The notes beneath the pieces are model-generated. The model ran no database searches and was not told the DNA's origin. It saw only the letters and a program-made list of their open reading frames with translations. This document shows positions 1 through 4,849 of a DNA stretch of 5,440 nucleotides, one piece after another (position 1 is the first letter of the stretch; every line of letters starts with the position of its first letter). Made by a program: the position numbers and the translations under genes. The DNA is from Kapaibacterium sp038202665. Its GTDB lineage: Bacteria; Bacteroidota; Ignavibacteria; Kapaibacteriales; Kapaibacteriaceae. The stretch spans positions 1-5,440 of the forward strand of contig JBBRES010000159.1 in assembly GCA_038202665.1 (NCBI GenBank), in the 5' to 3' direction.

Positions 1-1883
1 CCAGAACCCGATACACCCGTCACCACTGTCATACATCCTAACGGGATGTGGACGTCTTCACCTTTAAGGTTGTGATGCATGGGGTGTATAATGGACAACT
101 GCTTTCCATTTCCCTTGCGATACGTTGTGCGCACGTCCACCACACGTTTGCGCGTGAGGTAGTCGGCCGTGAGCGACGTACCATGTTCCATCATATCCGA
201 GAAGGGACCGCTATAGACAACTTCGCCACCAAACTCTCCAGCCGCCGGACCAATGTCTATCACATGATCGGCCGTGCGTATCACGTCCAAGTCGTGCTCT
301 ACAAGCACAACCGTATTGCCCAGATTGCGAAGGCGCTGTAGGATGTCAAGAAGCCGATAGGTATCTCGCGGATGCAACCCAATGCTCGGCTCGTCAAGTA
401 CATACAATGTGCCAACAAGGGCGCTGCCAAGCGAGGTAGCAAGGTTAATGCGTTGAGATTCTCCGCCAGACAGTGTGTGCGAAAGTCGGTCGAGCGTTAG
501 GTAGTCGAGTCCAATGTCTACAAGTAATCGAAGTCGCCTACGCAATTCCGAAAGGATCTGTCCGACGATCTTCTCTTCATGATCGGTGAGTCCGATCGAA
601 TCGAAGTGATCTGCCGCTTCACGCAACGTAAGATTCACCACATGCGGAATGTTCAACCCCGCAACAAATACCTGACGTGCAGCGGTGCGAAGTCTGGAGC
701 CATTGCAGGCATGACATTTCGTAAATCCACGGAACCGACTCAACATCACGCGATAGTGTGTCTTATACGTCTTCTCTTCGAGCATTTTGAAGAAGGCATT
801 CAATCCGATATAGTCGCCAATGCCGTCCCACAACATATCCATTTGTTCTTGCGTAAACGAGCCAACGGGCTTGTCTACAGGCAGTGTATGATGCGGTGCT
901 TCGCGGAGCAGCTCTCGCAAGTAGGCACCGAATACATCGCCTCGGAATGGTGCCAGGGCGCCACGCCGAAGCGACAGACCTTTGTCGGGCATCACTAGGT
1001 TTTCGTCGATGCCAACACTGCGGCCAAATCCCTGACAGGTAGGACATGCGCCAAAGGGATTGTTGAACGAGAACAGTCTTGGTTCTGGCTCGATGTATTG
1101 CGTTTGTGTTCGTGCACTTTCAAAGCGCGACGAGAAGTAGTGGTCTTCGCCAGACGTAATGTCGCGAATAACGATACGTCCGTTTCCTGCCTCGAATGCC
1201 GTTTCTATGGAATCTGTCAACCGACTACGCACTTCCTCATCCGCCCGAACGATTATGCGATCTACAAGAACGAAGATGTCTACGTTGTCTGGTAAGAGAT
1301 CGATCGAGGCTATCTCTACTACCTCGGACCCGTCTCCCAATACCATCCTCGAAAAGCCTCGGGCTGCAAGTCCTTCGCGAACATCTTGAGTTGATGCATG
1401 TTCTTTGGGAAGCACGTACATCACGTACAGTCGACTGCCCTCCGGAAGCTCCATCATCGCGTTGACCGCCGACTGCGCCGAATCTTTACGTATCAACTCA
1501 CCGGTGTCTTTATCGATCACGATCCCCACGCGACCATACAATAGGCGCAAGTAGTCGTAGATCTCTGTTGTGGTGCCAACGGTGGAGCGAGGATTCTTGG
1601 AGAATGCTTGCTGCTCGATAGCCACCGCTGGCGGAAGGCCCGTGATAGAGTCCACGTCCGGCTTATTCATCCGGTCGAGGAACTGTCGGGCATAGGCGCT
1701 GAGTGACTCCACAAAGCGGCGCTGGCCCTCGGCATAGAGCGTATCAAATGCCAGGGACGACTTCCCCGACCCGCTCACGCCGGTGATTACCGTGAGGGCA
1801 TTGCGGGGAATGTCGACGTCGACATTCCGAAGATTGTTCACGCGGGCACCGCGTATTGCGATGACCTTCTTAGGTGCTGTCAT
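1..1883 (-). CDS. uvrA: UvrA, excinuclease ABC subunit A (partial, N-terminal 627 residues)
   Basis: UvrA is the damage-recognition ATPase of nucleotide excision repair; as a dimer it loads UvrB on lesions in the cytoplasm. The frame is open without a stop from the ATG at 1883 to the window start. Motifs seen: first Walker A GVSGSGKSS (residues 35-43), CPTC (280-283) and CHACNGSRLR (from 390) as zinc ligands, ABC signature LSGGES (471-476), Walker B LYVLDEPSIGLH with D497-E498, and the beginning of the second Walker A, VTGVSGSG, at the edge. The order and spacing match the family, whose members have about 940 residues, so roughly the last third is missing only because of the window limit. The CxxC pair that many UvrA proteins carry about 25 residues before CPTC is absent. 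The start is supported by the typical opening (M-x-x-x-K-x-V-I-A-I-R-G-A-R) and by a possible promoter just upstream. No clear Shine-Dalgarno is visible. The gene is divergent from the small gene at 2020. Confidence 0.97.
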   Translation of the reverse strand, partial: MTAPKKVIAIRGARVNNLRNVDVDIPRNALTVITGVSGSGKSSLAFDTLYAEGQRRFVESLSAYARQFLDRMNKPDVDSITGLPPAVAIEQQAFSKNPRSTVGTTTEIYDYLRLLYGRVGIVIDKDTGELIRKDSAQSAVNAMMELPEGSRLYVMYVLPKEHASTQDVREGLAARGFSRMVLGDGSEVVEIASIDLLPDNVDIFVLVDRIIVRADEEVRSRLTDSIETAFEAGNGRIVIRDITSGEDHYFSSRFESARTQTQYIEPEPRLFSFNNPFGACPTCQGFGRSVGIDENLVMPDKGLSLRRGALAPFRGDVFGAYLRELLREAPHHTLPVDKPVGSFTQEQMDMLWDGIGDYIGLNAFFKMLEEKTYKTHYRVMLSRFRGFTKCHACNGSRLRTAARQVFVAGLNIPHVVNLTLREAADHFDSIGLTDHEEKIVGQILSELRRRLRLLVDIGLDYLTLDRLSHTLSGGESQRINLATSLGSALVGTLYVLDEPSIGLHPRDTYRLLDILQRLRNLGNTVVLVEHDLDVIRTADHVIDIGPAAGEFGGEVVYSGPFSDMMEHGTSLTADYLTRKRVVDVRTTYRKGNGKQLSIIHPMHHNLKGEDVHIPLGCMTVVTGVSGS

Positions 1884-1909
1884 GCTGGCGTTGAAATTGA
1901 ATCAAGCAA

Positions 1910-1917
1910 CAAATTTA
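1910..1917 (-). promoter_or_regulatory. Possible uvrA promoter -7 element (TAnnTTTG type)
   Basis: On the minus strand this reads TAAATTTG, a full match to the TAnnTTTG element known from Bacteroidota promoters, 26 bases before the uvrA ATG. A TTG lies 23 bases further upstream, somewhat too far for the usual partner element. The call rests on the position and the one motif only. Confidence 0.33.
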
Positions 1918-2019
1918 AGGGTTTCGGCGTTCCGCCCGTCCAACCGAATGAATCCGGTAGTGTCTCTGTTTGAATTTTAGCCCCAACACCAATCTTGGAA
2001 GACAGCCGTAATTTGCGTT

Positions 2020-2256
2020 CTGCCCAAACGCCCAACAGATATTAACGAACGTGCAAAACTCATCGTAGCGATTGCTACCGAGGAAGTCGATGATCCTGTG
2101 AACGAGGGAACCGAAAAGAATCCGTCTGCGGTTGCACTGGGACGCTTAGGGGGGCTCAAAGGGGGCATGGCAAGGGCGAAGAAACTGACCGCGTCACAAC
2201 GCAAGGAGATAGCCGAAAAAGCAACGAAGAAGAGGTGGGGGACGGGGAAAAATTAG
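2020..2256 (+). CDS. Small basic GGLKGG-motif protein of unknown function, non-canonical start
   Basis: The 78-residue product begins (L/M)-PKRPTDINERAKLIVAIAT, has an acidic linker (residues 21-32), then a KNPSAVALGRLGGLKGG core (33-49) and a basic tail ending RW-GTGKN. I recognise this as a widespread class of small conserved bacterial hypothetical proteins that normally begin MPKR; a nucleic-acid-binding role is only a guess from the basic tail. The frame is closed upstream by TAG at 1978-1980. Between that stop and PKRP there is no ATG, GTG or TTG. The position expected to hold ATG is CTG (2020). An ATT at 2011 follows GGAAG at nine bases and is an alternative start. The first ordinary start, GTG at 2098, would remove the conserved N-terminal segment. 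The gene may use CTG or ATT, or may have lost its start and be silent. It is divergent from uvrA with a 136-base gap. Confidence 0.7.
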   Translation: MPKRPTDINERAKLIVAIATEEVDDPVNEGTEKNPSAVALGRLGGLKGGMARAKKLTASQRKEIAEKATKKRWGTGKN

Positions 2257-2292
2257 ATAATAGCGTCTCCTTCGTTCCCGATGTTGTATTTT

Positions 2293-2321
2293 GAGGTGTA
2301 CGTGTTTTTTACGTACATCTT
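2293..2321 (+). promoter_or_regulatory. Strong hairpin with U-rich loop between two small genes
   Basis: An 11-bp stem (2293-2303 with 2311-2321) has seven uninterrupted Watson-Crick pairs, TGTACGT against ACGTACA, continued by four pairs of which two are G-U. The seven-base loop is GTTTTTT. It lies 36 bases after the stop at 2256 and 23 bases before the ATG at 2345. There is no T run after the stem, so it is not a standard intrinsic terminator. It could be a leader structure of the next gene or an mRNA 3' end. Confidence 0.5.
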
Positions 2322-2344
2322 CTCACTTATTCCAAGGTGCTTCC

Positions 2345-2617
2345 ATGAAGCTCCTATTCGCGACTCACACGAGTCTCACAAACCTATCGGTGAGCTTGTC
2401 AGCTGGCTCTGTTGTTGTTGCTCCGCCATCGTCTCTGTCTGCGTGGGGAGGATGCTTGATCGAGATTACCGGCCCAACTTGTGTCGTAATCACCTTCAGT
2501 TACACCGCGAACGGTTCGGCGGTAACAGGCAGCCGAAACGTCGATCCGAACGACACAACTTGCTACGGTACCTATTATGTGACAGCAGACGGACACCTTG
2601 TTCAGATTGTCTTCTAG
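2345..2617 (+). CDS. Unrecognised small protein, 90 residues, possibly exported
   Basis: I do not recognise this protein. The ATG at 2345 is preceded by AAGG with seven bases between, which I prefer over the in-frame ATG at 2291 because the latter lies at the edge of the hairpin (2293-2321) and would put that hairpin inside the gene. The N-terminus (MKLLFATHTS, then a Ser/Val-rich stretch to about residue 33) resembles a weak signal peptide without a clear hydrophobic core. The remainder is rich in Val, Thr, Ser and Gly, with Cys at 37, 46 and 73 and a beta-strand-like pattern (CVVITFSYTANGS, then GTYYVTADGHLVQIVF). This fits a small secreted beta-rich domain, but that is inference. The overlapping plus-strand frame from 2281 to 2706 is rich in Arg and Cys and looks non-coding. 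Confidence 0.55.
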   Translation: MKLLFATHTSLTNLSVSLSAGSVVVAPPSSLSAWGGCLIEITGPTCVVITFSYTANGSAVTGSRNVDPNDTTCYGTYYVTADGHLVQIVF

Positions 2618-2640
2618 TAACAAGAGTGAAAATTCAGCGA

Positions 2641-2691
2641 TGCCTGAGCTGCATCGAAACCAATGTTACGGTACCACTCAGGCACATTTTT
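2641..2691 (+). terminator. Possible intrinsic terminator after the 90-residue gene
   Basis: TGCCTGAG (2641-2648) pairs perfectly with CTCAGGCA (2677-2684), followed after two bases by TTTTT (2687-2691). The 28-base loop is long, which weakens the call. The left arm can instead form CGATGC (2638-2643) with GCATCG (2651-2656), so two folds compete. The location, 23 bases after the stop at 2617, suits a terminator. Confidence 0.42.
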
Positions 2692-2743
2692 CGACAATCG
2701 AATTGATCGGGATTTGGCTCATGACTGTAATCCCAAGGCACCC

Positions 2744-2968
2744 ATGAAAGTCCGCGTAACTATTCGCAGCTCCAAATACAACATTGCCCTTACTGAAATA
2801 TTGGACCTTAGTGATGAACCTATGTTCGGACGGAGTCCTGAAGACATTGAGCAAATAGTCGCTAACTATGTCAGGTCGTGGGAGCGGCAGAATTTTAATA
2901 CCACGTTTGACATAATCGACAGAAATTCAGGGGAGTATCCCTATGTAGATTGGGAAAAACGGTCATAG
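2744..2968 (+). CDS. Unrecognised small protein, 74 residues, C-terminus altered by IS insertion
   Basis: I do not recognise this protein. The start at ATG 2744 has AAGG five bases upstream. An in-frame ATG at 2663 sits within the loop of the terminator-like structure and is less likely. The product starts MKVRVTIRSSKYNIALTEI and continues with an acidic, helix-prone middle (SPEDIEQIVANYVRSWERQ, residues 31-49). The insertion sequence begins at 2944, after residue 66 (Pro) and inside the codon for Tyr67, so the last seven residues, VDWEKRS, and the stop at 2966-2968 are IS-derived. If the IS and one CTA copy are removed, the frame continues TAC GAT TTA TGT CCA TGA, ending -YDLCP with the stop at 4433-4435. 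The original protein would have had 71 residues. Loss of four residues and gain of seven may or may not affect function. Confidence 0.6.
   Translation: MKVRVTIRSSKYNIALTEILDLSDEPMFGRSPEDIEQIVANYVRSWERQNFNTTFDIIDRNSGEYPYVDWEKRS
2941..2943 (+). repeat. Target-site duplication CTA, left copy
   Basis: CTA immediately precedes the TGTAG tip of the IS and is repeated at 4417-4419 directly after the other tip. Three bases is a known duplication size for IS3 elements. A match this short can occur by chance, but it agrees with the independently chosen tips. Confidence 0.65.
2944..2960 (+). repeat. IS terminal inverted repeat, orfB side
   Basis: Reads TGTAGATTGGGAAAAAC. Compared with the other end (TGTAGTTTAAGGTACAA on the minus strand from 4416), the first five bases are identical, and about ten of the first sixteen match without gaps. 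Such imperfect repeats with a conserved tip are usual for IS3-family ends. Confidence 0.65.
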
Positions 2969-3973
2969 CGGTGAGACTTGTTGTGGGTATTCCGGTACCT
3001 GCCAACGATTTTTAGACACATAGTGTTCATGAATATACGACATCATTTGGTTCATTCTCAGGCTTGTTGATCCAGACGGCATCCGGAAGTTTGTGATGCG
3101 TTGTTCGATGATCTGTTGTGAGTGGCCAAGATGCACCATTGCCGGCGTAAGCATTGCAATGCCGGAGTGATACATCTGATTGTTGTAATCTTCGATAAAT
3201 TCTCGACAATACGCTAGAGCATGCGAAAAGCTAGAGAACCGTTTTGGGTATGCAGGCGCGTACTTCATTGTTTTGAATTGACTCTCGCTGTACGGATTGT
3301 CATTTGAGCAATAGGGCCGAGAATGGCTGCGTTGCACACCCAGTTTGTCAAACAATTCATAGAGCGTATTCGATCGCATCACGCCTCCATTGTCTGCATG
3401 GATGATGAGTTGATTACGTTCGACACCTTCATGTCCGCAGGCAGCGTCTATGAGGGTTCGCGCCAGCTCATCGTCTTCGCGTAGTGCGAGCAGCCAACCG
3501 ACAATGTATCTGCTGTACATGTCGAGAACAACGTAGAGGCTATACGCGATGCCCTTCTTAGGCCCCTTGAGCTTTGTGATATCCCATGTCCACACCTTAC
3601 GCGTTTGTCTTGCCACCAGTTCCGGTTTGCTGTAGGCAGGATGGCTCGTGATATCGCGGCGTTCTTTCAACAACCGCCCTATGTGAAGAAGGCGGTACAT
3701 GGTGCGTGCGCTGCAGACGTAGATGTTCCGGTCCATCTGACTTGTGACAATGGCAGCTGGAGACTTGTCTACGTATTCCTCGCTTGTTGCCAGGGTGATG
3801 ACCTGGGCCCGCTCTTCATCGCTCAGAGCACGTTTCGGTCGAGGCCTGGGCTTTGCTTCCGACGGTGTGCGTGGGCGCATACGAGCGTAGTACGTAGAGC
3901 GTGCGAGGCCAAGACTGACGCACGCACATAGCACGCCAACATGCTCGCTCAACTGTGCTGCATGCGCCATCAC
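2963..3973 (-). CDS. IS3-family transposase OrfB (DDE integrase domain), C-terminus probably frameshifted
   Basis: This is the catalytic part of the transposase, which cuts and joins the IS ends. Residues 1-110 carry a helical segment with ARSTYYAR and an integrase-core leader. The rve/DDE core follows, with D131 (WTWDITKLKGP), D194 (IHADNGG) and E230 (NPYSESQFKT); D194 and E230 are separated by 35 residues, the classic DD(35)E spacing. HSGIAMLTP (269-277) is also typical. The usual residue after the second Asp is Arg, but here it is Asn. After HSQQIIEQR (284-292) the family resemblance stops, and the motif LPDAVWINKP, normal for the C-terminus of this IS group, lies at 3060-3089 in the -1 frame, ending at TGA 3027-3029. 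The last 40 or so residues therefore appear to be out-of-frame sequence, and roughly 20 family residues seem to be missing. The start is GTG 3973 or ATG 3970, with AGAGGAG five or eight bases upstream. It overlaps the orfA stop and may also be made as an OrfAB fusion. Confidence 0.9.
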   Translation of the reverse strand: MMAHAAQLSEHVGVLCACVSLGLARSTYYARMRPRTPSEAKPRPRPKRALSDEERAQVITLATSEEYVDKSPAAIVTSQMDRNIYVCSARTMYRLLHIGRLLKERRDITSHPAYSKPELVARQTRKVWTWDITKLKGPKKGIAYSLYVVLDMYSRYIVGWLLALREDDELARTLIDAACGHEGVERNQLIIHADNGGVMRSNTLYELFDKLGVQRSHSRPYCSNDNPYSESQFKTMKYAPAYPKRFSSFSHALAYCREFIEDYNNQMYHSGIAMLTPAMVHLGHSQQIIEQRITNFRMPSGSTSLRMNQMMSYIHEHYVSKNRWQVPEYPQQVSPL

Positions 3974-4374
3974 GACGTCTCCTCTGACTGATCCATCGAC
4001 CGCAGCAGCAATGCCACTTTTTTTTGGACATCGATGATGATCTCTGCCTGCTCAAGTTTGCGCCGCAGACGTGCGATCTCTCGCTCTCGTTGTGCTAGTT
4101 CATTACGCATATCAATTCCTAACTTTGCCTTCGGACCACGCTTCACGTTCTCACCACGCTCACGCTGCTTCTTCCACGCAGATACCTGCTTGCTATAAAG
4201 ACCTTCTCGACGTAAGATCATTCCTTTCTCACCATGCGGAGCTACTTCCAGCTCCTGCAGAATCGCATCAATGTACCCTTCCGTGAACTGTCGACGCAGT
4301 GGTCTAACAATCACTTCTGTGCTCCTTGACGAAGTGCCTTTCACTTGACCGTTGGCTACCGTTTCTGTCTTCAT
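3970..4374 (-). CDS. IS3-family OrfA, helix-turn-helix protein
   Basis: OrfA binds the IS ends and supplies the DNA-binding half of the transposase. The 134 residues hold a basic HTH region (about 27-71: RRQFTEGY, then GEKGMILRREGLYSKQVSAWKKQ) and a long charged helix with hydrophobic heptads (about 88-121: NELAQREREIARLRRKLEQ), the leucine-zipper oligomerisation segment of IS3 OrfA proteins. The start ATG at 4374 has AGGAG seven bases upstream. The stop TGA (3972-3970) overlaps the orfB start as GTGA/TGATG, allowing translational coupling. Codons 117-119 (CAA AAA AAA) form the slippery run. The length fits the family, which is usually 90-135 residues. The likely promoter is at the IS end, with TACAAT at 4399-4404 on the minus strand. 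Confidence 0.92.
   Translation of the reverse strand: MKTETVANGQVKGTSSRSTEVIVRPLRRQFTEGYIDAILQELEVAPHGEKGMILRREGLYSKQVSAWKKQRERGENVKRGPKAKLGIDMRNELAQREREIARLRRKLEQAEIIIDVQKKVALLLRSMDQSEETS
4018..4025 (-). other. Probable programmed -1 frameshift site (A8) joining orfA to orfB
   Basis: On the coding strand this is a run of eight A, read in orfA as CAA AAA AAA GTG, so the heptamer A AAA AAA sits in the correct phase for tandem slippage. Slipping back one base gives AGT GGC ATT GCT and continues without a stop through the orfB start, making a fusion of about 470 residues. IS3 elements commonly make their active transposase in this way from A-rich heptamers. I see no clear downstream stimulatory structure; AGAGGAG downstream serves the separate orfB start. 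Confidence 0.78.
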
Positions 4375-4399
4375 GATTCAACTCCTCTACGCCCTCAAA

Positions 4400-4416
4400 T
4401 TGTACCTTAAACTACA
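4400..4416 (-). repeat. IS terminal inverted repeat, orfA side
   Basis: On the minus strand it reads TGTAGTTTAAGGTACAA, with the TGTAG tip matching the opposite end. The TACAAT in and just after it could serve as a -10 element for orfA, whose start lies 25 bases further in. Confidence 0.65.
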
Positions 4417-4419
4417 CTA
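4417..4419 (+). repeat. Target-site duplication CTA, right copy
   Basis: CTA directly follows the CTACA tip of the IS and matches the copy at 2941-2943. Confidence 0.65.
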
Positions 4420-4459
4420 CGATTTATGTCCATGATATCGTTGGCAGAGAGGGCACGAC

Positions 4460-4488
4460 TTGCGTGAATCAAACCCAAGTGTTATATT
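4460..4488 (+). promoter_or_regulatory. Probable rpmB promoter
   Basis: TTGCGT (4460-4465), a 17-base spacer and TATATT (4483-4488) form a sigma-70-like pair; the -10 matches TATAAT in five of six bases, while the -35 is weak. Transcription would begin near 4495, about 37 bases before rpmB. It lies between the IS end and rpmB, so rpmB can be expressed independently of the IS. The TTGACA at 4497-4502 has no -10 at the right distance. Confidence 0.5.
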
Positions 4489-4531
4489 GCTCATTCTTGA
4501 CAAAAACGCATCTGAATTTGGAGTGAATGAA

Positions 4532-4756
4532 ATGGCACGTCGTTGTGATTTGACCGGCACTACCGTCCAGTACGGAAACAATGTTTCTCACGCTAACAAC
4601 AAGACCCGCCGCCGCTGGTTGCCGAACCTGCAGAAGAAGCGCGTATGGGTTGCCGAAGAAGGCAAGTTCGTAACGGTGAAGATCACAGCAAGCGCTCTGA
4701 AGACGCTTGATAAGATCGGATACACCGCCATGAAGAAGCGCTTCGATTCCAAGTGA
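4532..4756 (+). CDS. rpmB: Ribosomal protein L28 (bL28)
   Basis: L28 is a small protein of the large ribosomal subunit. The 74 residues show the family's N-terminal MARRCDLTG, the highly conserved GNNVSHANNKTRRRWLPNLQ (residues 15-34) and the C-terminal VKITASALKTLDKIG. The length is normal. I chose ATG 4532 because it begins exactly at the family N-terminus and has GGAG (4520-4523) eight bases upstream; the frame is open to 4460, but that part is not conserved and covers the promoter. The N-terminal C-D-L-T-G keeps only one Cys, suggesting a form without a full zinc site. The sequence style (KKRVWV...KFVTVK) is like Bacteroidota/Chlorobi L28. In many of those genomes rpmG follows directly, but here a strong terminator follows instead. 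Confidence 0.97.
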   Translation: MARRCDLTGTTVQYGNNVSHANNKTRRRWLPNLQKKRVWVAEEGKFVTVKITASALKTLDKIGYTAMKKRFDSK

Positions 4757-4772
4757 TTCTTTAAGCATCTTC

Positions 4773-4801
4773 AAAAAGGTCGCCCCAGGGCGGCCTTTTT
4801 T
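4773..4801 (+). terminator. Intrinsic terminator of rpmB
   Basis: A 12-bp stem, AAAAAGGTCGCC (4773-4784) against GGCGGCCTTTTT (4789-4800) with one G-U pair, closes a four-base loop CCAG, and the T run continues to 4801. The A-rich left arm means it could also terminate transcription from the opposite strand. It lies 16 bases after the rpmB stop and separates rpmB from the TPR gene. Confidence 0.92.
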
Positions 4802-4849
4802 CGTTTCCACCACATAATTTCTTGCGGTGTTACGAGTCTTTACGAGATC

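Larger units (their letters stand above)
2944..4416 (-). mobile_element. IS3-family insertion sequence, 1473 bp
   Basis: The element holds an HTH orfA and a DDE orfB in overlapping frames, which is the IS3-family plan. The ends are TGTAG at 2944 and CTACA ending at 4416, in the family's TG...CA form, and imperfect inverted repeats extend about 17 bases inward. Directly outside each end is CTA (2941-2943 and 4417-4419), a 3-bp target duplication within the family's range. The length is typical (about 1.2-1.6 kb). Joining the flanks at one CTA restores a different, short end for the small gene at 2744, which supports these borders. The element lies between that gene and rpmB, with its genes pointing away from rpmB. 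I did not assign it to a named IS. Confidence 0.85.

Noticed and set aside
1411..1429. Short direct repeat of ACGTACA in uvrA
   Set aside because: It encodes the YVMYV stretch and appears to be a coding coincidence.
48..1980. Several plus-strand and one minus-strand frames of 65-139 codons inside or across the uvrA region
   Set aside because: They overlap the intact uvrA frame, lack recognisable motifs, and have shadow-like composition.
2281..2706. Plus-strand frame of 141 codons overlapping the 90-residue gene
   Set aside because: Rich in Arg, Cys and His, runs through both hairpins, and has no ribosome-binding site; the overlapping frame from 2345 looks more protein-like.
2979..3000. Alternative inner IS end at TGTTGTGGG...GGTACC
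   Set aside because: Similarity to the other tip is weaker and the flanking bases (ACT) do not match CTA.
3080..3120. A second programmed frameshift in orfB leading to the AVWIN motif
   Set aside because: No slippery X-XXY-YYZ heptamer is present near the change of frame, and family residues are missing, so mutation is the simpler explanation.
3605..3931. Plus-strand frame of 108 codons antisense to orfB
   Set aside because: Entirely opposite the transposase gene with no motif; a shadow.
3816..4055. Minus-strand frame reached by a +1 shift from orfA (starting MSRQRSSSMSKKKWHCCC)
   Set aside because: It does not lead into orfB; the -1 frame does. Composition is typical of an out-of-frame reading.
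4460..4531. Longer rpmB start at 4460
   Set aside because: The additional residues are not part of L28 and this stretch holds the promoter; ATG 4532 has a good ribosome-binding site.
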